Shown here in pieces: positions 1 to 12,414 of a DNA stretch of 64,000 nt (positions are counted from its first letter, which is position 1; every line of letters starts with the position of its first letter). Below the pieces are notes generated by a model, which made no database searches, was not told the origin of the DNA, and was given only the letters and a program-made list of their open reading frames with translations. The translations under genes were made by a program, and so were the position numbers. This stretch comes from Scatophagus argus (taxonomy: Eukaryota; Chordata; Actinopteri; Scatophagidae): positions 9,595,872 to 9,659,871 of the forward strand of contig NC_058499.1 of the NCBI RefSeq assembly GCF_020382885.2, given 5' to 3'.

Positions 1-3000
1 TGTAGAGAAATCATTCGACGAAAAGCAGTCCTGGCACTGTATAAATTCTACTTAATAGCGCCGAATCAAGTTCAACACATCCACAACAAATTTCGCAAAG
101 CTCTCTGTGATAAGGATCCTGGTGTCATGACAGCTTCACTCCACATCTACATGCAGATGATTCAGGTAATTTGTTTTTCTGGACTGTAATTATTTAGAGT
201 TTATTGGCAAACCATCATCCAGCCATTGGTTTAATTTACTGTGGTGTAATCCAGTCATACTATTGTGTGTATTTTTATTTTGCTACAGGAGAATCCAGAA
301 AGTTATAAGGACCTGACAGCAAGTTTTGTCACCATACTGAAGCAAGTGGTGGGAGGAAAACTTCCTTTAGATTTTAACTATCACAGTGTCCCTGCTCCAT
401 GGCTGCAAATTCAGCTTCTTAGAATACTGTCTCTACTTGGGAAAAATGACCAGAGGTAACTGTTACAGATTTGTCCCTTGATGAACTGGATGTTTACGCT
501 GTCATGTGGTTGTGCTCTGTACTTAAATCTTTCCAAGTTGTGAGTTTATTCTTTCTTTAACAGCACAAGTGAGATCATGTATGATGTCCTTGACGAGTCT
601 TTACAAAGAGCAGAAATGAATCATAACATCACCTACGGTATGTCGAAGTTAAAGTAGAGTTAACTTGTAAATTTGGTTGTAGTGCTTTTCTTCAACCGGT
701 TTCTGACATCTGTCTTTATTTCCAGCAATATTATACGAGTGTGTAAAATGTATTTACACAGTTCATCCCAAGTCTGATCTTTTGGAAAAAGCTGCAAAGT
801 GCATTGGCAACTTTGTTCTGTCATCGAAGATTAATCTCAAATATCTCGGTAAGATCCAAAGAAAATCTTTGATTTGAATCAGGATTTTAGTTTTTGAGAT
901 TTACTGTATTAAACTGGTTTATTTGATGCTATTGTAGGCTTGAAGGCCCTGACCTACGTGGTCCAACAGGATCCTAAACTGGCCCTGCAGCATCAGATGA
1001 CCATCATCGAGTGTCTTGATCACCCCGACCTTATCATCAAGCGTGAGGTGGGAGTTTCAGGTGTCATGGAATTGTAGTTTTACTCCCACCCTCTGCACAG
1101 AGTTGACTGATTCTGACTGTGAAAAATGTGTAGCAAATTAGCAATTCTGTCTGATCTGAAAAAGTCGTTTCAAAGCATTATGGCGCTTTTTCTGTTTCTT
1201 TTATAGACCTTGGAGTTGTTGTTTCGGATCACTAACGCCCAGAATGTCACAGTGATTGTTGAGAAGATGCTGGAGTTTCTACGCACCAGTAAAGATGACT
1301 ACACTACCATCGACCTGGTCGGGAAGGTGGCAGAGCTGGCAGAGAAATATCCTTCTGAGTGTGTTGATCACACTACAAGCAAGAGATAGCACAGTGTTGC
1401 ATACCTGTAAAGGTGGAAATCGGAGTCACAAATGCCTGTTGGAGTTGCTTCACCGATCTGAGAGGCAGATTACACTTAAAATCGGATTCTGTGACAATTA
1501 TTCTGGTGATTAATTATTGTGCATTGCATAACTTTATCGCAATGGTGACATAGTAAATTTCTTGAAACCAGCTCTGCTTTTTTGTAGCAGTTTTTCGCTG
1601 GAACACTGAACACTAAACAGATCATCTTTAACTGTGCTGAAGTCTGGTGAGCTGCAGCTGAGACTCTCAGTTTCTCAATGTTGAAGCTACTGGTTAAGAT
1701 GTGCTAAAGCACAACTTTTAAATTAGTTCTGTGTTGAAAAACAGAAATCTAGTCCTATTTGTTCCGTTCCTTGTTACTCGGTGGATTGTTTTTCCTATAA
1801 ACCTTTATACATATGCACCAGACAATGAATGGTTCATTGAGACCATGAACACAGTCTTTTCAGTAGGTGGAGACATGATGCAGCCTGACATCCCAAACAG
1901 TTTCCTTAAACTGTTGTCTGAGGGTGAGATAAGCACACACTCAACTTAATCTCTGTTGTTGCTGTGTTGTAATATTTCAGTTCAGTAAATGATAATTTCT
2001 GTTTAATGGCCCAGGGTTTGACAGCATCGAAGAAGACAGGAAGTTGAGGCTGCTTGCTGTGGATTCATATATTTCTCTGCTGCAAGGACAGCCTGAAAAA
2101 CTGCCACAGTGCTTCCTCCAGGTCATTTGTTGGGTGAGTGTGTTATGCACTGGATCTCTACTGAAGTCAGCATGGAAGCCAGCCAGCCCTAGGTCCATCC
2201 TGTCTCATAATACCACTCTGTACCTCTAGAAGTAGCAGCTCCCTGTGGTTTTACAAGCTCTATCAGCGTTTAGTCTAATAAGTGAACAAGACAAACAAAC
2301 ACAAAATGTCCAAAAAGTAAACATCTGTTTTCCTTACTAAACAGAAAAATACAACTACACACCTTCTGATTTCAAGTTCTCACTTTTATTGTATTAAAAC
2401 GAGCTTAACTGCCTTGTTAACTCATTGTAAAGCACACCTAATTCCAGCAAGACATATATGGAATAAAACTCACCAAAACAGTCTTGGTTTGTCACCTCTT
2501 TTTTGCAATAAATCCTCAATTCACAGAGTAAGATGTGAAAATATTGCATCTCTACATGCCATATCCACTGCTGCTGATGCCCTACGCAAGATCCAATACA
2601 CTTGAAGTCTTGCCCCTCTCTGCCATGTGCAGGTCCTTGGAGAATACTCCTGTTTGCGGGATGAACTTGAACCGGTCACAGTCCTGAGGCTGCTGGCCAA
2701 ACTGTTGGACATGAAGAACACCAGCAGTGAAACAAAGACCTGGGTCCTCATGGCAATGACCAAACTCTGTGAGGGCGGGGCAGGTCTTTCTGTGGCTCAG
2801 GAGGTTTCTGAAACATACAGCAACTCTCTGGACACAGTGCTGAGACAGAGGGCTCAGGAGCTGCAGCACCTCAGTAATGACTCTGAGCTGCGAGCCAGGG
2901 TACTACCTCGAGACTCTGGCATGGAGCCCCTGGAGGTAACATGCAAACATGAAGAGCTGCAGAAATACATTAGTGATGTTTAGTTGTTATTATGTCACTG

Positions 3001-6000
3001 TAATGTTCTAATGGTATGAAAACAGAGAAATGTTAAGTTTTTAATGCTTTAATTAATTTAAAGCTTTTAATGTCAAACTATGCAAGATGCCAAAAACAAC
3101 AAACTGTGATACTCTTGAGCTCTGACAGGGCAGATGATGGCAGTTTGCAGTTCCTCCTCTCTTGGAAACATGACCTGCATAAACTTGTCTGAAACACACG
3201 GTTGTTTAAAGACAGTATTGACCAAAAAGTCAGGATTATCATTTCGTTTGTAATTACAGCAATTGTTTGAGCATGTTTAGAACAGTCTGAATGTTTAGAA
3301 CAGAACTCCATTTAGTTTCAGATGCAGTTTCAGTCAAGCACAGAACAAGAACAATATTCTAAATATGCAAACACCTCTTTTTTACTGATCAGGCTGTCAT
3401 TTTATTATCTTTTGTAGCAAAAAGAAGTGTAAACATGTTTTGAGATATATTTGCAAACACTCACCTGTGACCTTTTTTTTCAAAATGATCTTCCCATCCC
3501 CATCAATGGAGAAATTTAAACTTGCAGTTGTTATTGGTTTCCAGGTGGATTCTTCTCTTTCATTTCTGGATGGGTTCGTGTCGGAGGCGTTGTCCGCCGG
3601 CGCTGCTCCATACAAGCCTCCCCATCAACGGCAGGAGGAATTAGCTCAGGCAAAAGGTAAAACTGACTGAAACTATTCAGACTGGGAGATTTGGCAGCAC
3701 TTTTTGGTTTGTTTTTGACTGTGATGTCTGCCTCAGCGTTGAGCCTGGAGCCATATGGCCTGTCCCTGCCCATCAGCATGTCCTCCTGCAGCATCGCTGA
3801 CAGACAGTCTCCCACACTGTTGTCCATGAGCTCTGGTCTGTCAGGCGATAGCACCGACCTCTCACACAAAGGAGGGTGCGTAGACACCAAGTGCGTACTT
3901 TGTCTGAGTTTGAAGTTTGAGTTTGCTGGTTTTTGAAAGTCATACTTTCTGATTTTTGTTTCAGCTCTACCACTCTGAAGCTGGATGGTGTGAAGAGGGT
4001 GTGGGGGAAGGACGGCTACTTGGCACAGAGGGAGCCTGTGGAGGAGGCTGTCCAGGTTGAGGTTCCCAGCCCCCTCCGGTCAGCCAGCCAACAGTTGGAA
4101 GCCGACAGCTCCCACTTGCAGACTCCCACTCCGATACCCACCTCTGAGCCTGAACAAGAGAAACAGCAGCTGGCCTCTTCGCTGTTTGTCGGCCTGAGCT
4201 CCCACAGCTCTGTGTGTCTGGTAAGCTTTTCAGTTGTTATTGACCTGTTGGAGGTACATCTGCACAGCATGAATAAAGATGCAAGCTGTGATCAGTTTGA
4301 TATTGAAATTCCAAAATGAGATTAACAGTTAATCGCCTTTTTGTGGCAGCTGGAAGTCAAAAGCATATGTGATGGGGCACACAACTAAAGCTGCATATGA
4401 AGTTATTTTTTTAATGATCAGTATGATATCAGCTGATTGCATTGATCGTTCGGTTTATAAAATGTCAGGAAGTGGTGAAAACTCTTGCTTTTTTATACCT
4501 GACCAACTGTCCGAATTCCAAAGATATTGAAATTATTAATAGTCAGCTCTATACATTACATACATATATATATTAATATACATACTCTGATTGCAGAACT
4601 TTTAGTGTTTATTTTTTCACCTTCTTACAATCGAACGCTGCATCACACATTGCTACAAATACATCTGCTACAATTTAAATTTTTCCTTTAAACAGATGGG
4701 AAAATCTGAGCCCCAGCGATTTAGAAGAAAAGCCAAAGGTCCAAGCTTGTCCTCTGATGCCAGCGGGAAAATATCCAGCTCAGTTGAGTCTACTGCGAGC
4801 ACAGTGGATAAGTTGCTGTGTGACAACCTCCTGGACTCCAACATCACCTCAGAGCTGGTCGTTTCTTCACCCACAGACACGTCCCAAGTCTGTCAGAGCG
4901 CCACGACTGCAAATGGCACCCTCGATGAAGAGTTAACTGAGAGTGACGCAAAGGGAGGGAATCCTGCTCTGCACGAAGACGCAGACACGCCTAAAGACTT
5001 GTGTCTCAGCTCTTATCTTCCTGCAGAGCTCGCTGGACTCTCCCACTCTGAAATCATCTCCCTGTGCTCCAACCACAGCCTGAGTGTCTCAGCCTGCCAT
5101 GTGCAGAAAGATGATTCTTTAACACTAGTTGTTTTCATTTACAACTCCTCTCACTCTGACATTTCACAGATACTACTACAACTCGAGTCTGATGAACTTG
5201 AGGTACAGTAATTATGGAGCAGAATCTTATTGATTCCCCTTATTAGTTGACTTTAAGGGTATTTTCTTGTAATGTTTGTTTCAGGCATCCTGTGTGTCCG
5301 ACAGTCCAGTGCTGGAGGCGCAAAGCCGCAGTGCAGCGGTGTGTCAGTATTCCCTGACTGTGAAGAGGCCTTCAGTCCATGTTGAAGTGGTTGGAATGGT
5401 GTCTTACCAGCTGCCTGTCGGGACACCTCAGTCAGTGCAGTTCTCGTACAAACTGCCTCTAACCAGCTTCATCAGGTAAAATCTTATCTTATTGTTTGTG
5501 CCAGTATGACTGAGTGGAGATTATTATTTGCTCACTGTAATTTCACATTCCCATCAGACCTTTGGCTGTGTCCACTGAGGAGTACGGGAAAATGTGGCTG
5601 GCCTTCTCTAACGATACAAAGCAGAACATGACGCTGATAAATGATGGAAGGAAGGAAGCCCTCGCAGCCACTCTGAATGTGCTGAAGAAGAAGCTTCAGC
5701 TGCATGTTGTGGAAATTATAGGTGAGCAGACGTTAATTTCTGAATAAAACGATCAAAGACGGGACATTTGCTCACACATGCTCCTATTATAGATTCTTAG
5801 ACATGTGTGCACACATGCACACACACACAAAATCTATATACAGTATTCAGCAAGATATTTTAGTAATGGCTGCTGGGGCTAAGGCCTCCTGCCAAAGCCT
5901 ATTAAGTTCACTTACTGTCTTTTTTCAGAGCTTTTAACATAACTGATGAAGACCAAGAGATGTGGCTTAAAGGTTTCAGAAAAAAGAACTACTAAGTGGA

Positions 6001-6375
6001 CCTTGTTTTGAATTTTTTTTTTTTTTTTTTTTGTTAAACTAACGCAATCATTTCCACTTATGTACAATATTATTAGTTACTTTTGTACCATTTTCTAATA
6101 AGACATATTTGTGAAGTGTTGTTTGACCAGTAGGTTGACGTGTGTTAATTGAAACCTACTCTTCCTTTGTGTTTTACAGTATTAGTGAGTAACTTTTATT
6201 GTTTTTCCCCACAGGTATGGAAGGCATCGTAGCTTGCCAGCTCCTGCAGGATCAGGCTTGTCTGATGCATTGTCGTGTGAATGCAGGAGCACTCTCGGTG
6301 TGGCTGCGCTCTCCAGTCCCGGACCTGCCCGACTGCCTGATCTACCACTGTCAGAGAGCTTTACAGGAGCACTGA
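1..6375 (+). CDS. ap4e1: AP-4 complex subunit epsilon-1, 3' part (16 exons)
   Basis: Large epsilon subunit of the AP-4 adaptor, which sorts cargo at the trans-Golgi network. The window opens inside the gene. Exons: 1-165, 289-455, 564-637, 726-848, 938-1047, 1207-1346, 1811-1923, 2015-2133, 2633-2935, 3545-3656, 3737-3875, 3965-4220, 4696-5202, 5285-5475, 5558-5721, 6215-6375. The joined frame is open for 947 codons and ends in TGA, so roughly 190 N-terminal residues of the about 1,137 in human AP4E1 lie upstream. The first nine exons give the helical adaptin trunk (for example CREIIRRKAVLALYKFY, and EWFIETMNTVFSVGGDMM). The 507-nt exon at 4696 is a Ser/Thr/Asp-rich hinge. The last three exons give the ear (appendage) domain. 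All introns read here are GT-AG except 1347-1810, which is AT-AC. Family call is firm from recall; individual borders are by eye. Confidence 0.95.
1347..1810 (+). other. ap4e1: U12-type AT-AC intron of ap4e1
   Basis: The exon before ends GAG AA and the exon after begins A TAT GCA CCA, which together read E-K-Y-A-P as expected for AP4E1. This requires an intron starting ATATCCTTC (the U12 AT-AC donor consensus) and ending TTATAC. A branch-like TTCCTATAAAC lies at 1792-1802, about 9 nt before the acceptor, the short spacing typical of minor-spliceosome introns. No GT-AG pair here keeps the frame and the conserved residues. Confidence 0.85.
4386..4556 (+). repeat. Degraded non-autonomous repeat, 'GCTGCAACTAATGATTA' family
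   Basis: In an ap4e1 intron. It carries the landmarks of a repeat very common in fish genomes: an ATCGTTCGGTTTATAAAATGTCAG-like core and a 'CCAAAGATATTGA' stretch. A clearer copy lies at 14555-14840. Probably a non-autonomous DNA transposon relic, judged from memory of fish repeats; ends are approximate. Confidence 0.5.
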
Positions 6376-7745
6376 GCCCTGAATGCAACACCTCCACTGA
6401 CACCACAACATGACCACCTGACCCCTAACCACTGAAGATCCACAGAACAGAGCAGGAGACAGTACAGAACATCTGCATCCTCATCTTTATGTGACAGTGT
6501 TTACTATTTGTTTGTCTCTTCCACTAAAGTTTCAACAGTGGGATTCTTTAAGTCCATCAGTCAGTTATTTTTAATAGTGAAATTGGAGTAATAATTCACA
6601 TGATCACAGTTATTTGGAAGTCATGGTTGGTAGTAACCTCAGGGCCAAAGGACTGTGCTTTTAACCTTCTGTGTGATGTTTCAGAATAACACGTATGTCT
6701 TAAAATGATGACTGGGCTCCGTGATGACTTGAAAACTTCAGTGGCTGAAACATTGCGTCTGAATGAAACGAACGCTAGGTATGATATGAATCTCGACAGA
6801 TTAGTCTTTGTCCATCAGGTCTGCATGCTAAACAGTGTCAGTGAAGCTTACTTTAATCCCACAAAGATATGAAAGTTCATCTCCATTTCTCGTTTAGCAT
6901 CTGAAAGCATTTCATTGTTATTATGAACTACAGTTTTTGGTTCTTCACTGTCTGTAACTACTGACTGAAGCAATACCTAACGAAATGTAAAGAATAACAC
7001 AAACTCTTGCACGTCTTTTAGGAGTACCAAATTAATTGTTCCTCATCTGCCTGCTCGCCCTTACCGCAGAAGTAAAAAGAGGTTTACATCCCTGTTTGTC
7101 TGGAGGACCGACATTATCAGCCTTTGACTGCAGCAGTTACACATATTTCTTACACATATGAGGAGAGTATTCTGTCTTAAATGTAGCTATGAAGATCATC
7201 TCACTCTGCGATTCACTTGTCTGTTCATCTTCATGATGGGGAGCCTTCAAGTTTCCCCCTCGTGTTTTGCAGAGGCGGCCTTCTGTGTGCTATGATTATC
7301 TATGCACTCGTGTATGGTTTGAGGTGGATTTTAGTGGTCTTTGATTATTATATTTTTGTATCAATGCAGTGTTAAAAACATATTTATTGCATTTATATTC
7401 TTACAAAAGATCTTTTTTATTAATTTCTCTCGAAGAAGAAAAGTCATTCACATATTGTTTGACTATGTGGTGCCAGGTTTGACTCAATATGTTTTATTTA
7501 AAACAAGGCAGAAGGGAAAGTCACCTTTTGTTTGTTTGTTTTTTTTGCATGTGTTCTGATTTAAAGCCCAGCTTGAAGCTGACTATTTGTCTAAATTTCA
7601 ACTTTAACCCAACGCCTTATGTTCTAATGCCAAGGTGGCGTGTTTGATTTGTGCCTGTGGTACAGAGAAAACCATTTCTTAGTTTCTTAGAGTGCCTGTC
7701 ACTACATTCTGCTAACTTAGGAATAAATTAAACACATGTAAATTC
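6376..7745 (+). other. ap4e1: ap4e1 3' untranslated region
   Basis: No coding feature follows the TGA at 6373-6375 and no repeat is obvious. The first good polyadenylation signal is AATAAA at 7722-7727, which would give a 3'UTR of about 1.37 kb. End inferred only from that signal. Confidence 0.6.
7722..7727 (+). terminator. Polyadenylation signal of ap4e1
   Basis: Canonical AATAAA on the + strand, the first after the ap4e1 stop in a plain AT-rich UTR. The next gene is on the other strand, so it can serve only ap4e1. Confidence 0.6.
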
Positions 7746-8587
7746 ATTTGGTTTTGACTCAGTGGTTATTCATGAAATACACGCTGTGATGTTGATCTGT
7801 AATAGCTCTGAAACAGATGTGCTGGACTGGTAGCCAAATGGGACATTACACATGGAAAAATATTCCATACAGTTATTTTATTGTATTGTATTTTATTATA
7901 CACCACATGCTTTTGCTGCTTATGTCACACAGTCCACATTTCTATTCAGTTAGACCTTGAAATGAAACAATTTCCTTCTTATCAACAAAACCTTTTTTAA
8001 ATGTAGATTAAAAAAAGATGAGATAGTAAAGGTAATGTGTTTTACCTCATTCTAATTTATATTTACCTAATATTTTACATTTCCAGTGTGTGCTGAAATT
8101 AAGACATGATGATTTCATCACTGCTCCCTATACCATATTAAAGCTTTGAACTTTTCACAATGATACTGGATATGTACTGTACACATATGTGACAAGACCA
8201 CAGCTGCTTCATTAACATGATTGAACATCTGACTGAAGCTGTTTGTCTCAGTCCAGGTCTGTGACATCTCAAGACAACAAAACAAAAAGCTGTCCATCCT
8301 GCGTTTCCACAGTGCTTCCCCCCAGGCCAGGAAATCATGCTTCCACTTATCGGCTTAAATCTTCAATTGCACTTGCCTAAAGGTCAGTAATGTCAAAATA
8401 GGAAAAACATCTGCTGTCACATTACTTACTCTTTGAAATCTAACAAGAAAATACAGAACTATGAGAGTACTAGAATTCATGTCTTGTTGTTTTCCCTACA
8501 ACTTGGCCAACAAATATCAGCAGCTTTGTGTGTCCATCCCCTTCATACCTACTAAAACCAACCAAACCAAAACACGATCATCGCATC
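7746..8587. other. Convergent intergenic space and cyp19a1b 3'UTR
   Basis: Tail-to-tail gap between ap4e1 and aromatase. On the minus strand AATAAA signals lie at about 7877-7882 and 7892-7897, giving aromatase a 3'UTR of about 700 nt. I see no exon, RNA gene or clear repeat here. In human DNA this position holds TNFAIP8L3; nothing of it is visible. Confidence 0.55.
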
Positions 8588-11500
8588 TCACTGCTGGCAG
8601 CTTTGGGGTTGTATTGTTCGAGGGATAAAGCGCATGGCCAGGCTGTGCTCGTCCTCCACGGGCTGCTGCGAGAGGTCGTTGGTCTGCTTGATGCTGTTAA
8701 GCGTGCAGCCTTGACGAGGACACACAGTGTAACGGGACAACAGAGTGACCAGGATGGCCTTCATCATCACCATGGCGATATGTTTTCCCACGCAGGAGCG
8801 AGGCCCACAGCCAAAGGGCTGGAAGAAACGACTGGGCACCTGCCAAATAGAGGAGGTAAAGACTCAGCTGTTGTTTAGAGTTTTTAGAGTCACATATTGT
8901 TGCACAACTTACTGTTTTCTCAAAGTTTGTCAGACTGAACTCTTTGGGTTTTGGGAAGAATTCAGTCTTATGCATGAGTCCAACGTTTAAAATGATGTTG
9001 GTTCCTTTTCTAATTTTAGTGCCTTCGATGATGTCATCCTCCAGAGCTTTTCGCATTGTGAAATCAACCACAGGGTGAAACCTCAAAGACTCGTTGATGA
9101 AACTCTCCAGCACTTTCAAGCTTTGATAATCTACGTGTTCAGCACCTTTTTCATCTGGAACTGAAAATGCAGCATGAGTGGTCTGTTGGAATGACTTCAT
9201 TTCTAGCTGACATAGAGTGAAATTGAGATTGATATCACACAATTGCACTTACTCAGGACAGCGTTCATCTCCTCCACTATCCTCAGCTCCACATCTGGGT
9301 TTTGTTTCAGCAGCATCAGCATGAAGAAGAGGCTGATGGACAGTGTGTCAGGTGCTGCAATCACCATCTCCAGTACACACTGTCTGACGTTATCTGCTGA
9401 AAGCTCTCCGTGGTTCTGTTAAAAAGAAAATGTGAGGTATGCAGAACGCAGCAAAAACACACGACATCAGCTCTGTGCCACAGGTGGGAAAGATTTATGG
9501 ACAAACTTGAGCAAAGATGAGCTCTGTAGCAAAGTCAAGATCATCCAACTTCTCAGACTCGTTTATAATCTTTCTTTTAATTTCAAGAAGGCTCTCCATC
9601 GCATCTTGGAGCTCTTGGCTGTTGGCGCACAAAGCAAAAACACAAAGATTAGATTGAAGAAATATCAAAGAAAGAAAAGAATTTCCCTTCGGGGATAAAT
9701 AAAGGAATTCTGATTCTGATCACATGCCAAATGTCGAATTACTGTGCTGTGTGAGGATCTTACGCTGCTCTCTCGTGCTTGTTGTACAGCCATCCAACCT
9801 TGAAGAATATATCTGGCTTTATTAGAACTGCTTGCCAGGTGTCAAAGTAGGCTTGAATTTTCATCAGCAAATCCTTTTCTGAGTTATGAGGAACGAAAGC
9901 AACAGAGTCAAGATCTGCAGGTGTCAGTACAGGAACTGGAAATATCATTTACTGACAGTAAACATGCAACTCACCATTGAACGGCACCCTGAGGAAAAGC
10001 CTGTTGGAGACGTCCAGCACTACGGCTCTCAGCAGATTGAGAGAGTCCACGTGTCCAGTGGGGTCGGTCATCTCCTGCAGGCGGTCCAGGTGTTTGACTG
10101 TGGAGCTCACACAGATTCCCACTGTCCTCTGGAGGCCCGGTCCTGTCAGGGCTGTGAAACAACCACAAAACAGTAAGGTAAAATATACTCTATTGACAAA
10201 AATATCCAGACACACCTCTTCATGGGGCTGTTTATCAGGGTTCTGGCTCGGCCCCTTACTTCCAGTGAAGGGAAATTTTAATGCTTCAGCATACCAAGAC
10301 ATTATGGACATTTTGTTATGCTTCCAACTTTGTGGCAACAGTGTGTTGAAGGCCCTTTTCTATTCCAGCACGACTGAGCCCCAGTGCACAAAGCAAAGTC
10401 CATAAGGACATGGTTGGATGAGCCCTGACCTCAACCACATCAAACACCTTTGGGATGAACTGAAACAGATATTGCGCGCCAGGCCTTTTTGTCCAATATC
10501 AGTGCCTGACCTCACTATTGCTGTGCTGCATGAATGTGCAAAACTTCCCACAGAATCTTGTGGAAAGCCTTCCCAGAAGAGTGGAAGCTGCAAAGCTGTG
10601 TGTGTATTTAGAATACAATGTCACTAAAGTTCCTGTTGGTGTAATGGTCAGGTGCCCCAATTCTTTTGACCATATAGTATAAATACAGTGAGCCAGTGTT
10701 TTAGCAGGAGTTGTACCTCTTTAGCTTAGCTTGTCAGACATGTACAACTGTACAGAAAGGTGAAAAAAGGCACCAGAATACTCAGACTTTGTACACTCTG
10801 TGCTCACCTCTAGAAAAATATGTCCTCAGTTTTTTCCAGAGTGGGACATCACTGTTGAAAATGATGCCCCTTCCTTCCATCCCAATACACTCCAGCCCTG
10901 CTTTGCTGCCAAACCTGGCTATGTAGTTGGCACTCCTCAGAACATGATACACCGCTGAAGACCTACAGGAGTATCCAGGCTTTGACTTATTACAGATTCA
11001 TGGGATGAATTGTGAGTGTAAAGAGTTTTATCTCAACAAACTTGCCCGCTCAGAATGATGGTCTCCTCGCCATTAATCCAGACGCGAACAATGCTGCCAT
11101 ATTTGTTGTTGTAGTAGTTGCTTGCTGTTCCTATACCAGTCCAGATGAATCTGCTGTAGGAGAGGACAGGGCCGAGTCCTGCCAAGAAGGAAGGACCTGG
11201 AAACAGGTAATGATTTAAGGCATAATAGATGCTGGGAAAAACAAAGCAAAAGCAAAGGACCTAATCTATTTCATCTTCAATGATGTGATGCAGAAACATT
11301 TATTTTGGCTCTAAATGACCTGTTCCTGTAATGAAATGTGAAGTCACTATTCACAATACAAACACAGATGTTTCTCATGTCACTTCTCTCTGCTTCCACC
11401 CACTTGTGGGTCAAACTGCATATGTTATGTGAAGGAACTGAAGCCGATGTCTCTTACCTGGTATGTGTGACTGGTGTGTTCGCTTCCAGGTAGTGCAGAG

Positions 11501-11596
11501 CAGCACCAGCAGCAGCAGTAAAAGCAGAAAGGTGGTGACTTCAGGCAATGTTTCGACCACCGAGTGGTCAAAGGTGGGTATCTCCAGTGGCAGCAT
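8588..11596 (-). CDS. cyp19a1b: Brain-type aromatase (cytochrome P450 19A1b)
   Basis: ER membrane P450 that converts androgens to estrogens; in teleosts this duplicate is expressed mainly in radial glia. Coding exons on the minus strand: 11596-11458, 11196-11046, 10962-10808, 10151-9975, 9878-9764, 9618-9507, 9415-9253, 9160-8913, 8839-8588, giving 503 residues, the same length as human CYP19A1. Visible: N-terminal leucine-rich membrane anchor (about 20-36), I-helix AAPDTLS (about 303-309), K-helix E361-S-L-R364, and the haem loop [10 protein letters not shown] with Cys436. Brain-type features are [17 protein letters not shown] and the C-terminal [13 protein letters not shown]. The ERE upstream supports this paralogue over cyp19a1a. 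An in-frame ATG at 11644 would add 16 residues; I prefer 11596 because it gives the family length. The intron after exon 11196-11046 uses a GC donor. Confidence 0.93.
9672..9720 (+). repeat. Retroposon-like tail with TTCTGA repeats
   Basis: Inside an aromatase intron. The sequence reads GGGATAAATAAAGGAATTCTGATTCTGAT, which matches the 3' tail seen on many fish LINE/SINE copies that end in short tandem repeats. No body of the element can be recognised, so the family is open. Confidence 0.4.
10186..10680 (+). mobile_element. Tc1/mariner-like DNA transposon relic
   Basis: About 495 bp in aromatase intron 4 (between exons 10962-10808 and 10151-9975). The 3' end gives GGTGTAATGGTCAGGTG followed by a TTTTGACCATATAGTA-type terminus; the 5' end, TACTCTATTGACAAAAATAT, is a diverged inverted copy. 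A transposase scrap at 10418-10600 reads [18 protein letters not shown], the Tc1 C-terminal region around the last acidic residue of the DDE triad, with that Glu replaced by Lys (normal motif SPDLNPIEHLWDEL). It is internally deleted and cannot encode an enzyme. Flanking TA is consistent with a Tc1 target site. Confidence 0.8.
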
Positions 11597-11952
11597 CTTG
11601 TTAACTCCACTCCAACACCTGAGCAGGCTCTGACCTGAGCTCATAAAGCTTCTGTCTGCTTTAACCACCACAAAGACACAAATCGAGTGAGTGGACAGCC
11701 TTCCTTTTCATCCCTTCTAATTCCTCTGTCCTTGAGGGGCTGGGATGAAGCTCAGCAATGGGTCACATCAAACCGAAAATACACCCACGTAAAGCTTTTT
11801 TCTACATGTAATATCTCACTCAGCCAGCTGAAGCGTCGGTGACAGATTATTCACTTATATTGTAATGTTAACACAGGTTTATCAGACAGTCATAATATAT
11901 TATGTCTAGTGAGTTGCAAAGATATATCCCCTATATCCCCTATTATACTACA

Positions 11953-12023
11953 AAGATAAGTGTGTTTATGCAAAAGTTTTAAGTCTGGATGACTTAAAAC
12001 TTTTGCATAAAAACACTTATCTT
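11953..12023. repeat. 33-bp near-perfect inverted repeat (hairpin)
   Basis: Arms 11953-11985 and 11991-12023 are reverse complements with a single mismatch and a 5-nt spacer (TGGAT). It lies in the first (noncoding) intron of cyp19a1b. Function unknown; it may be a short MITE-like remnant or a foldback created by replication slippage. Confidence 0.85.
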
Positions 12024-12414
12024 ATTATATTTTTACATATATTTCCTTTCTTCTACAGTTATGCCTCATAATAGTTAAACATCATGACCATCGCAGAGTC
12101 AAATTTGTTCTTGTTTTCTGATTGAAACGTGAAGAAATATTTGTGACAGAACATGTCCAGACAGAGATGTGAGAGAGTTAAAGATCACTCCAGTTTCTGC
12201 TTCACTTCAGTGTACTGGCCAACAGTACAGGAAGTCTACGAGATTCAGCTTTTAAATTAGTAAAAAGTTCAGATGGGTTAAGATTTTCAGCATGATGTTT
12301 GCTTTAATGTTTCTACGTCTTTAAAACATCAAAGTTGTATCCTTAAGGGTTTGTTTTACTGTTCTAAGCGCATTTAAATTTACCATGAACAAATAGTGAA
12401 AGAGTAATACTTAC

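Noticed and set aside
10418-10627. 69-codon frame with transposase similarity
   Set aside because: It is a scrap of a Tc1-like transposase with a replaced catalytic position in a 495-bp relic, not a gene.
10951-10956. Alternative acceptor CTTCAG in cyp19a1b exon 4
   Set aside because: It would remove the conserved SSA before VYHVL; the acceptor six bases upstream with the GC donor restores I-L-S-G-S-S-A-V-Y-H in frame.
11761-11775. GGTCA half-site in the first intron of cyp19a1b as a second ERE
   Set aside because: Only one half-site matches and such pentamers are frequent by chance.
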